Source: Mesotoga sp. Brook.08.105.5.1
GTDB lineage: Bacteria; Thermotogota; Thermotogae; Petrotogales; Kosmotogaceae
NCBI RefSeq assembly: GCF_002752635.1
Contig: NZ_AYTW01000005.1
Span: 1-64,000 of the forward strand
Direction: 5' to 3'
Length of the DNA stretch: 64,000 nucleotides
Shown: one piece after another, positions 34,839 through 42,852 of the stretch
How the letters are laid out: every line of letters starts with the position of its first letter
Numbering within the stretch: position 1 is the first letter of the stretch
Notes under the pieces: model-generated
The model's database searches: none
The model's input: only the letters and a program-made list of their open reading frames with translations
What the model was told of the DNA's origin: nothing
Position numbers and translations under genes: made by a program

Positions 34839-37049
34839 CTACTTGCTGGTTCTCTTCCTTCTCTTTTTTCTTTTTCCTTCTTCGTTGTAATAGTAATAGT
34901 AGTGGTAGTAATAGCTTGAATTCTTCTCATCTACTCCATTGACTATTACTCCAAGAATCTTCACTCCCACGGTCTTGAGATTCTCCACAACTATTCTCAA
35001 GCCATCCTTTATTGCCCTTCCGGGCCTAACAACTAGCACGATTCCGTCTAACTTGTTTCCCACCAAAGAAACGTCTGAAGTGACAACCGCCGGTGGCATA
35101 TCTATCAGAACTCTGTCATATCTCTGCTTCAGTTCAGAAAGGAGAGTGTCGATCCTTTTCGACGAAAGGACTATTGTGGGATTTGGGGGAATGATTCCCA
35201 CTCCTATGAAATCCATGTTTTCAGCGTAGTTCTCGACAACGTCATCAATTGAGGCAGTTCCCATTATCACATCCACCGCGCCCTTGGTTCTCTTGCCAGC
35301 TTTGAGTATCTTTTCGACCCTGGGGCGACGCAGATCAAGGTCCAGGAGGACTACTCTTTGACCGCTGTTTGCCATTGAATAGGCGATATTTGCAATTACG
35401 AAACTCTTTCCCTCAGTAGGGAGAACCGATGTAACTGCCACCGTCTTTCCCTCGCCCATCGTGAAAGAGAGATTGCTTGCTGCAAGCTTTATCGATTCTG
35501 AAGAAGGTGCCGTTGGGTTTTTCTCTACATACATTTCTTCGCTTGTTCCTTCGATACTCGGAATTCTTCCGATTATCGGCTGCCTACTGAAACGTTCTAT
35601 CTCTTCCTCTGTCTTGAGAGTTTTGTCGAGGTACTCGGCAAGAAAGACCATTAGCATTCCAAGAAAGATCCCCAAAACGCCTCCAATGGCCAGAGATAGT
35701 TTCTTGTTGGGTTTCACCGGCGACTGAGGCACGGTCGCGGGGTCGACAATTGCAGCGTTTCCAACTACGGCAGCTTCACTGATCTTTGCCTCCTCAAGTC
35801 TCTCCAGAAGCAAGGTGTAGAGGCTCTCTTTAACTGCTATCTGCCTCTCAAGATCGAGCAGCTGTTGCTCCTTTGCCGGCAGGTTTCTCAGTTCAGATTG
35901 ATACTGGTCCCTCAAAAGACCCACTGCCTGAATCGAAGCTTGAAGGATTTGAAATCCTGCTTCTGAACTGATGACGCCAGTTATTATCTGCTGGTACGCA
36001 GGATTCAAGGTCATGCCCTGGCCTGAGACTATGAACTCGTTTTGAATCTGTTCTGCTATCAAACTCTCAGTCTTCGAAATCTCTGTGATTTTCGATCTCA
36101 CTCTAGGGTCAGTTTTTGGATACTGCTCCTCCAGCGAAGCAAGCTCAACTTGAAGAGTTGCAAGGCTCTGTCTTAGACTGGTAAGCACGGGGTTTACGGA
36201 AAAACTCTCAGATGTCTGAACCCAAAGTGCCTTTATGCTCTTTGAATCAATGCTGTCAAAATCGTCGAGCATACTCTGGTAAGTTTCGATTTCAGCTTTC
36301 TTCTCTTCAGCGGAGATCATCAGTTCGTTGTGCTGCTTGTCATAGTTGCTGAGCATTTGGAATAGTTGATCGGCATGCTTGTCGAGTACGTAGATGCCTG
36401 TTTCTTCTTTGAACTGCTTTATCTTATCGGTAGCCTCGTTCAGATCGCTCTCCAGAAGTGGGATCTGTGCCTCAATGAATTCACGTTTTCTTGTCAGGTC
36501 TCTTTTTGACAATTCTGCCAGTTTGGTATTGTAAACCTCGGCTAGAGTATTGGCGATATCCCTCGCAAGAACGGGGTCCTTGTTCTGAACTGAGACTCTG
36601 ACAATCCTGGTATCCTTAACAGGTGAGACAGTTATCATTGATGAAATACTTCGCGTGAGTGAAGCTACTAGATCACGGTCCGAATAACCTTCCGATAGTA
36701 GCCGAGCCTTCGTATCTTCTGAATATACTCTGTCGACCAACCCGAGCACTTCGATTATCTCTTCGATGTTCGTCCTGCTCTTAATAAGTTCAACCTCGGT
36801 TGAGATATTCGATCCCGAGCTCCCTGTAAGGGAACTACTAAAGAGATCCCCCACAGATGATTGAGAGGTTGGATCGACTTTGATGGTGACGCTGGCTTCA
36901 TAAATTGGCGTAGCGAAAATGAGATAAACGCCTGTGACAACAACTACCGCAAGTACAATAGAAATGAAGAGAACCATTCGCTTCTTAAACATTCTAAAAA
37001 TGTCTTCAAGAGTTAGTTCCCTATAATCGCTGCCCTCGAACTCGCTCAC
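34839..37049 (-). CDS. Wzz-type chain-length regulator fused to a BY-kinase
   Basis: 736 residues. Wzz domain at the N-terminus with a first membrane helix near 30-52 and the second near 450-470, and a coiled periplasmic region between (about 190-400). The cytoplasmic tyrosine kinase (about 480-715) has a deviant Walker A in TSVLPTEGKSF, Walker A' in VLLDLDLRRPR and Walker B in VLIDMPPAV. The C-terminal tyrosine cluster is SSYYYHYYYYYNEEG, nine tyrosines within 12 residues. Such kinases control capsule or exopolysaccharide polymer length by autophosphorylation. GTG start after GGAGGTG. The phosphatase lies immediately upstream. Confidence 0.94.
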   Translation of the reverse strand: MSEFEGSDYRELTLEDIFRMFKKRMVLFISIVLAVVVVTGVYLIFATPIYEASVTIKVDPTSQSSVGDLFSSSLTGSSGSNISTEVELIKSRTNIEEIIEVLGLVDRVYSEDTKARLLSEGYSDRDLVASLTRSISSMITVSPVKDTRIVRVSVQNKDPVLARDIANTLAEVYNTKLAELSKRDLTRKREFIEAQIPLLESDLNEATDKIKQFKEETGIYVLDKHADQLFQMLSNYDKQHNELMISAEEKKAEIETYQSMLDDFDSIDSKSIKALWVQTSESFSVNPVLTSLRQSLATLQVELASLEEQYPKTDPRVRSKITEISKTESLIAEQIQNEFIVSGQGMTLNPAYQQIITGVISSEAGFQILQASIQAVGLLRDQYQSELRNLPAKEQQLLDLERQIAVKESLYTLLLERLEEAKISEAAVVGNAAIVDPATVPQSPVKPNKKLSLAIGGVLGIFLGMLMVFLAEYLDKTLKTEEEIERFSRQPIIGRIPSIEGTSEEMYVEKNPTAPSSESIKLAASNLSFTMGEGKTVAVTSVLPTEGKSFVIANIAYSMANSGQRVVLLDLDLRRPRVEKILKAGKRTKGAVDVIMGTASIDDVVENYAENMDFIGVGIIPPNPTIVLSSKRIDTLLSELKQRYDRVLIDMPPAVVTSDVSLVGNKLDGIVLVVRPGRAIKDGLRIVVENLKTVGVKILGVIVNGVDEKNSSYYYHYYYYYNEEGKRKKRRKRTSK

Positions 37050-37063
37050 GAAAGCACCTCCAT

Positions 37064-37726
37064 CTAGAGATAGTAATCGTTCAAAAAAAGCCTATATCGA
37101 TCATCGTGAAAATCTATTAAGAGTCTGTTGTCGCCAGACTTGTGTTTATCGCTTCCAATGATCTCGGCTATTCCTTCGTTGATAAGAACCCGAGTTCTGG
37201 GATTCTTGTCGAGACTGTTCCAGTTTACCTGAAAGAGAACTCCCATGTCTCTAAGCCTAAGTATATCGTCTGTAAGCTCTTGCTTGCCAAAAAACAACCC
37301 GCTTTTTCTGAAAAGGTATTCATAACGCTCAACATGAGCAAGTATTATTCTTAATCCCTTGACCTGCAGTTTTTCGATCACTTCAAACAGATAGTGAGGT
37401 CTTCGCTGCGTTGGAAGCTCCAATAGAACAGTGTTTGACCCACCCATAGTAATCAGATCGGCATCCAGTATCTCTGGTCTAAAGAATATCTCAGAGCCAA
37501 GCAAGACTTCAACTGAGTGAGAGTTCAGTTCAAAATGGTATTCGTTCCATCTCTTCACTATCCGTTCAGGATCGGAAGGACTCATCGGGGAAAAAAGGTG
37601 AGGTGTCAAGTAAAGTCTCTGAAGCCCCTTGAGCTTCATTTCTTCAAGGAGTGCCAGAGACTCCTCAATGCTATCAACACCGTCATCCACTCCAGGGAGC
37701 AGATGGCAGTGAGAGTCGATATTCAA
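37064..37726 (-). CDS. CpsB/YwqE-type PHP protein tyrosine phosphatase
   Basis: 220 residues. Metal-dependent tyrosine phosphatase of the PHP fold. Motifs: DSHCHLLPGVDDG (HxH), LTPHLFSP, GSEIFFRPE, LAHVERYEYLF and GSDKHKSGD (DxH). It removes phosphate from the tyrosine cluster of BY-kinases; here the target is the next gene, 14 bases away. TTG start, 10 bases after GAGG. It follows the SLBB export gene by 12 bases. Confidence 0.93.
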   Translation of the reverse strand: MNIDSHCHLLPGVDDGVDSIEESLALLEEMKLKGLQRLYLTPHLFSPMSPSDPERIVKRWNEYHFELNSHSVEVLLGSEIFFRPEILDADLITMGGSNTVLLELPTQRRPHYLFEVIEKLQVKGLRIILAHVERYEYLFRKSGLFFGKQELTDDILRLRDMGVLFQVNWNSLDKNPRTRVLINEGIAEIIGSDKHKSGDNRLLIDFHDDRYRLFLNDYYL

Positions 37727-37738
37727 TGCAGATCAACC

Positions 37739-40700
37739 TCACTTGAATATGCCGACGGCCGAATTCACTATGCTAAGCGATGAAGCAACAATCGACATGA
37801 TGTCCTTGATGTTCACGATAGACGACTGGGGAACGAAAATGATGTTTCCCGGCGTCAAAGGAACGTTGCCTTTCGCAGGCTTTCCCTTCTGCTGATCAAG
37901 ATCAAGTACTAGAGGCTGTTTGTCAGGGTCCTGGAACAGCAGCGCGTTACCTAACACTGCATAACTTGTGGGACCTCCCGCCTCGACGACCGCCTCGATT
38001 GCCGTTATGCCATCATAGAACCTTACAACTCCCGGTCTCTGCACTTCGCCAAAGACGTACACTCTGGCGGGTTCAGAATAAGGAACATATATCGTTGACC
38101 CCGGTGAGACAGTCCTTCTGGTTAATGTGAGGAAATCTTCCGGGGTAGTAATCACTTCTTCAGTCTTTCCGGAATAAGAGATGAAGATTCTGCCCCTGGT
38201 TTCGAAGCTGGCAAGACCCCCTGCAAGACTCAGTAGTTCTGCAAGCGAAAGCTCCCCATATTCTGAAACAGAGAATATGCCTGGTGACTTGACGTCTCCT
38301 ACGATAGTAACGAATGAATCATAGTTTCTTAGCGCAACAATGGTATCATCATCCTTAACATAGCTTCTAGCCAGTTCCTCGGTCTTCAGTGCATCTACCA
38401 GCTTTATTGTGCCATCGATTCCTACAAGACTGAGCGTAGTCACTGATTTGTCGAGTCCTCCAGCAACTGCAATCGCTGTCGCCAATGAAGGTTTTTCTCC
38501 GCTGATCTCGTACTTTCCAGGTCTTACTACATCGCCGAGCACTGTGATTGATATCAAGGATTTGCTCGACACATAAATGTATGAGTTGTCTGATAGAGGA
38601 TCCCCTCGCTTTTGCAGAACCGATGCGGTGAACTCGCTGACGGATTTTCCATCATGAATTACTATCTTTCCAACCTGATTCTCGTCAACTATTCCGCCCG
38701 CTTTGGCTATTGCATCAGAAAGAGAATGGCTTTCATCTACGCTAAATGTGTAGAGGCCTGGATTGTTTACTGCACCCAGAACAGTTATCCTAATCACCTT
38801 TCTTGGAACGATAACCGTGCTTCCCGCTTCAATTACCGTATCTCTACCTTCGTTTTTGACTTCAGCCAGACTAATCGGGAGAATCTCTCCGGAAGGCATG
38901 AGAATCCTAACTTGATCTGAAGCAGTAATCTTCTCTCCTCCTGCTCTCGCAAGTGCTCTGAGAACAGTGATCTCCTCTTCGAAGGAAAACTCAAACTTGC
39001 CAGGAGAATTCACCTCTCCGCTAACATAAACGTAGCGGTCATCTCCGGCAATGTACACAGTCTGACCTGCCGACAAATGAATGTCTTCACCTTCAATTAG
39101 GTCGAACCAGCGAATCTCTCTGTCTTGATCTGTGATCTTTATATTAGTAGCAGCCCTATTTGTTAGACCGCCGGCCTTGGAAATGGCTAGCATCAGGCTA
39201 GGGGTCTCATTCTTGTAAAACTCGACGATTCCCGGGTTTCTAACTTCTCCAATTACATTCACTCTAACAGCCTCATAAACTGGTACATATACGAAGGACC
39301 CATCTTCGAGCGTAAGATCGAGGGCCTTTCCTAGTAGTATTGGGTCAACATTTACTGTGGAAGTTCTACCAAAAGGATCTGTTATCTGTATCTTGTTGCT
39401 GAGTGCAAGTGGCGTCATCCCGCCAGCTCTTGCAATTAGAGTAGTCAATGTAACTTTTTCTCCTGGCTCGAACTGAACTGATCCTGGACTATTGACTGCA
39501 CCAACCACAAATATCTGGCGGAGAACGTTGGGATACACGATTATCGATCCGGGTGAAAGTACCATGTCATTATCTTTGAGATCGGAGATCTGTCTTTCTC
39601 TTCTTGTTCCGTCGGGAAAAATCACAGTTACTCTACTGTTTGAGTCAAAATCAAGCAGGTTATGCTTTGCAAGGGCAGTTCTAAGGGTGATCTCCTCATT
39701 ACTAGAAAAGTCAACTCTCCCGCCTCTTTCTCTCGAGATAACGTAAACGAACCGTTCTGAAGTCTCGGGCACGTATACTATTGAACCACTTGTTATCTGT
39801 GGATCAAGTGATATGCCCTTTATAACTGCCTGAAGGTCAAGTTTCTTGCGTTGGTCGGATTCAACTATTTCAACGTTTTTTGATAGAGGATCGATTAACC
39901 CTCCGGATATTGCTATTAGCTTTGTCAGGGTGGGATTCGGTTCTTCTCTGCTAATCAATTTGAGCCCAGGCTCCTTTACACCACCAAGAATGTACACATA
40001 TCTTGATTCTATCTCGGGCACGAAGACTGTTGCTCCATCAGGAATAGACGGAGGGGTATCCTTCGATAGATCATCAATAGTATATACGGTTATTGAGGCT
40101 GCTCTCGAGTCAATTACTGTTATGCCGTATCTGTCAGCATAGTCATCAAAACCACCGGCAGCGGAAATCACGGTAGCCAGGTTGAAGGGGATACCGGGTT
40201 TCAGGGTGATTGTACCTGGGTTTCTTACTCGCCCAAGAACATTCGCCACGTTGCTTGCCTGCGGATAGAACACAACACTTCCTGTCTCAAGTTCCCAGTC
40301 AGTCTTTATTAGAGAACTGATAGGAATCCTTCTTTCGCCGCCGTCAGGAGATATCACCCTTATTTCCTTCTCTGAGGAAATCTCTACGAGATTTAGTTTC
40401 GCCAGAGCGTTTCTCAATGTGATCTTCTCTCCCGAAGAGAAGTCAACTTTGCCTCCGCTGTTGTCGGAGATAACGTACACGAATCTGTTGTCGATTCTTG
40501 GAACATAGATTAAATCGTCATACCCAATTTTCGGGTCTATTGAAAGACCTTTAAGAACTCTATCGAGATCGACGTCGATTATTTTCGTTCCTGAAAGAAC
40601 CTGTACTGAAGAAATGTCGGCATTTTGCGAAAATCCTCCACCCGCGCTAATGGCTCTGGTTAAGAGAAGGTCATCTTCATCTAGCTCGATTTTTCCCGGT

Positions 40701-42466
40701 CTTCCCACTTCTCCAAACAAGTATACCCAAGTGCTGGTGTCAGGAACAATTACGATTGAGCCGGGTTCAAGGAAGTAATCCTTCTCTTCCAACTCCGAGG
40801 CAGGGATCTCTAGATTAGTACCGTTTGAACTAATTATCGAAATGGACTTGCTTGACTTGAAATTAAGGAGATTGATTCTGGCAAGAAGGTTTCTCAGGGT
40901 GAAGGCTTCATTCTCTTGAAAGTCGACTCTTCCTCCCTCTGTGGAAGAGACAACGTAGACAAATCGCTGTTCTTTCTCCCTAACAAGAACAATAGATTGC
41001 GGTTCTAGAACCAGAGAGCTTCTAGTGGCCTCTTCTATTGACAAGAGCCTTGTTCCGTCTTTCATAAGAACCTCGACAAGTCCTGCCTTTTCATTAAGAC
41101 CGCCCGACTTAGCAATTGCTCTACTGAGAGTGATTTCTTCGAAATTTGAAAAGGGTAGAGAGCCTGGGTTTCTAACCTCTCCAGTTACAAAGACCGTCTT
41201 CTCTCCGTGGGGCAGGATAATCATCGAACCTGCCTCGAGAAGCATATCCTCTTTTTTGATGGAGTCATAACGTTTTCCAGAAGGTTCAACTATCACGACA
41301 GAATCGAGACTAGATGGGTCGTATAGGTCTACCTTAACCAGAGCATTTACAAGAGTAAGATTCTCGTCGATACTGAATTCTACTTTTCCGCCGAATGATG
41401 CTGAAGCGACATAGACGAACCTTTCTCGCAGACGAGGAACGAAGACCGTATCACCCGGATTCAATTTCACGTCATCGATTGAACCGCTCAAGAGCTTATC
41501 GACTTCAAAGGACTCAGGCACCGCGACGCCACTTCTCAGAATGTACAATCCTTCTGATGCAGTTTGTCTAAGGCCGCCGGCCTCTCCAATTGCCTGTAGA
41601 AGGGTAAGTGTTTCACGGTATGGTAGCGATGTTGGGTTGTTGAACTCACCAAGAAGTTTCACGGATTTTGATGAAGAATCGTTTGCTATTACGATACTCC
41701 CGGCGGGGACTTCCGGGTCGCTTACTCTTCCAAATAGTATACTATTCAGGTTTATTGAGGATGAGTTGCCCTGGAATTCGTCGCTAATGATCAGAATCTC
41801 TTCTTTGTCGGCCGTTTCGGCAAGGCCGCCCGACTTAGCAATAACCTGGGTTAACGTAATGCCTGGATTGAATTTCACTAGAGTAGGTGACCTGAACTCT
41901 CCCATAGTCAAGATCCATGCTTTTGTACCCGTTGGAACGTATAGGGTTGAACCTTCCGTAATCTTCTCCTTCAAAGCTTCGCCTGCCGACAAAATGGAAG
42001 ACAGATCGACGTGCTTTCTGGTTCCATCCTTATAGACAACGAAGGCAGAAGAGAGATCTGCCCCATCCTGGAGCCCGCCAGCAAGGGCAAGAAGCTGAGA
42101 GATTCCGATCGTGCCTTCATGCCACTCTATCGCCCCTGGTTTGTTTACTTCCCCAAGGATGTAGAACATGAATGGTGCATATGATTTCACAGATACCGTA
42201 ACCTGTGGTTTAGATGTAAGGATGCCCTGATTTAAGAACTGAGAAGACAGCAAAGATTGGATTTCTTCGAGAGTCTTTCCCAGTAAAGCAATATTTCCTA
42301 GCGGTGGAATAGAAGCGGTACCGTCAGGACCAACAAGTACTTCGCTGGAAAGATCGCCTGAACCATAAACAGAGATCAATAGCAGATCACCTGGTCTAAC
42401 CGAGTATCCGAAAAGGGAAACTGTAATAACAAGCAATATTAGAAGCGGGATGATTCTAAAACGCAT
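37739..42466 (-). CDS. Giant polysaccharide export protein with about 18 SLBB-type repeats
   Basis: 1575 residues, about four times Wza (379). Signal peptide at 1-20, then a Poly_export (PES) domain: RPGDLLLISVYG, DGTASIPPLGNI. From about 100 to 1510 the chain is made of SLBB-type repeats. About 14 have the core G-x-V/F-x-x-P (ILGEVNKPGAIEW, VTGEVRNPGSL, VIGEVRNPGIVEF, ILGGVKEPGL, VFGEVQRPGVV). About 4 have a diverged form VYVxSxxxGGxVxF, which alternates with the first in the middle (VYVVSSTEGGRVDF, VYVISDNSGGKVDF). The C-terminus has a hydrophobic helix (IMSIVASSLSIVNSAVGIF). Role: channel or scaffold for polymer export across periplasm and sheath. AAGGAGG precedes the ATG. Confidence 0.92.
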   Translation of the reverse strand: MRFRIIPLLILLVITVSLFGYSVRPGDLLLISVYGSGDLSSEVLVGPDGTASIPPLGNIALLGKTLEEIQSLLSSQFLNQGILTSKPQVTVSVKSYAPFMFYILGEVNKPGAIEWHEGTIGISQLLALAGGLQDGADLSSAFVVYKDGTRKHVDLSSILSAGEALKEKITEGSTLYVPTGTKAWILTMGEFRSPTLVKFNPGITLTQVIAKSGGLAETADKEEILIISDEFQGNSSSINLNSILFGRVSDPEVPAGSIVIANDSSSKSVKLLGEFNNPTSLPYRETLTLLQAIGEAGGLRQTASEGLYILRSGVAVPESFEVDKLLSGSIDDVKLNPGDTVFVPRLRERFVYVASASFGGKVEFSIDENLTLVNALVKVDLYDPSSLDSVVIVEPSGKRYDSIKKEDMLLEAGSMIILPHGEKTVFVTGEVRNPGSLPFSNFEEITLSRAIAKSGGLNEKAGLVEVLMKDGTRLLSIEEATRSSLVLEPQSIVLVREKEQRFVYVVSSTEGGRVDFQENEAFTLRNLLARINLLNFKSSKSISIISSNGTNLEIPASELEEKDYFLEPGSIVIVPDTSTWVYLFGEVGRPGKIELDEDDLLLTRAISAGGGFSQNADISSVQVLSGTKIIDVDLDRVLKGLSIDPKIGYDDLIYVPRIDNRFVYVISDNSGGKVDFSSGEKITLRNALAKLNLVEISSEKEIRVISPDGGERRIPISSLIKTDWELETGSVVFYPQASNVANVLGRVRNPGTITLKPGIPFNLATVISAAGGFDDYADRYGITVIDSRAASITVYTIDDLSKDTPPSIPDGATVFVPEIESRYVYILGGVKEPGLKLISREEPNPTLTKLIAISGGLIDPLSKNVEIVESDQRKKLDLQAVIKGISLDPQITSGSIVYVPETSERFVYVISRERGGRVDFSSNEEITLRTALAKHNLLDFDSNSRVTVIFPDGTRRERQISDLKDNDMVLSPGSIIVYPNVLRQIFVVGAVNSPGSVQFEPGEKVTLTTLIARAGGMTPLALSNKIQITDPFGRTSTVNVDPILLGKALDLTLEDGSFVYVPVYEAVRVNVIGEVRNPGIVEFYKNETPSLMLAISKAGGLTNRAATNIKITDQDREIRWFDLIEGEDIHLSAGQTVYIAGDDRYVYVSGEVNSPGKFEFSFEEEITVLRALARAGGEKITASDQVRILMPSGEILPISLAEVKNEGRDTVIEAGSTVIVPRKVIRITVLGAVNNPGLYTFSVDESHSLSDAIAKAGGIVDENQVGKIVIHDGKSVSEFTASVLQKRGDPLSDNSYIYVSSKSLISITVLGDVVRPGKYEISGEKPSLATAIAVAGGLDKSVTTLSLVGIDGTIKLVDALKTEELARSYVKDDDTIVALRNYDSFVTIVGDVKSPGIFSVSEYGELSLAELLSLAGGLASFETRGRIFISYSGKTEEVITTPEDFLTLTRRTVSPGSTIYVPYSEPARVYVFGEVQRPGVVRFYDGITAIEAVVEAGGPTSYAVLGNALLFQDPDKQPLVLDLDQQKGKPAKGNVPLTPGNIIFVPQSSIVNIKDIMSIVASSLSIVNSAVGIFK

Positions 42467-42489
42467 GTAACTTCCTCCTTCTCCAATTT

Positions 42490-42852
42490 TCAGTTCTCTT
42501 CCAGGAGTCTTTTGATCTGAGACTTCAATTCCGAGAAATCGGGTGACTTAACGACATACGCGTCAGCGGCCCAAGAAGAGAGATCATGTTTGTAGTGTGT
42601 GTACGCTGTCAAAAGAACGATCTTCTTATCAGGATATTTTTCGCGCAATATGCCGGCTAGCTCAAGTCCATTTATCCCTTCCATTTCAACATCGATAGTA
42701 ATGAGATCAAACGATGTTCCCTGCTTTAAGATGCTCAGAGCTTCTTCTGCGCTACTTGAGCCCTCGACTTCATATCCCGATTCCTTGAGCTCTTCTTCAA
42801 GGAGTAGCCTCATGTTCTTTTCATCTTCAACTATCAGCACTCTTTTTTTCAA
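42490..42852 (-). CDS. Receiver-only response regulator
   Basis: 120 residues from TTG 42852, 7 bases after GGGAGG that lies in the end of the kinase gene. CheY-like receiver: VLIVEDEKN (acidic pair), TIDVEMEGING with the phosphoacceptor Asp in ITIDVE, LLTAYTHYKHD (Thr switch) and VVKSPD (Lys). No DNA-binding or enzymatic output domain follows. It lies between the kinase and the SLBB gene, which suggests it acts by protein contact or by phosphorelay on the polysaccharide machinery. Confidence 0.9.
   Translation of the reverse strand: MKKRVLIVEDEKNMRLLLEEELKESGYEVEGSSSAEEALSILKQGTSFDLITIDVEMEGINGLELAGILREKYPDKKIVLLTAYTHYKHDLSSWAADAYVVKSPDFSELKSQIKRLLEEN

Noticed and set aside
37739-42466. CRISPR or DNA-level tandem repeat from the SLBB region
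   Set aside because: The repeats are at protein level; the underlying DNA is too diverged and spacing is irregular.
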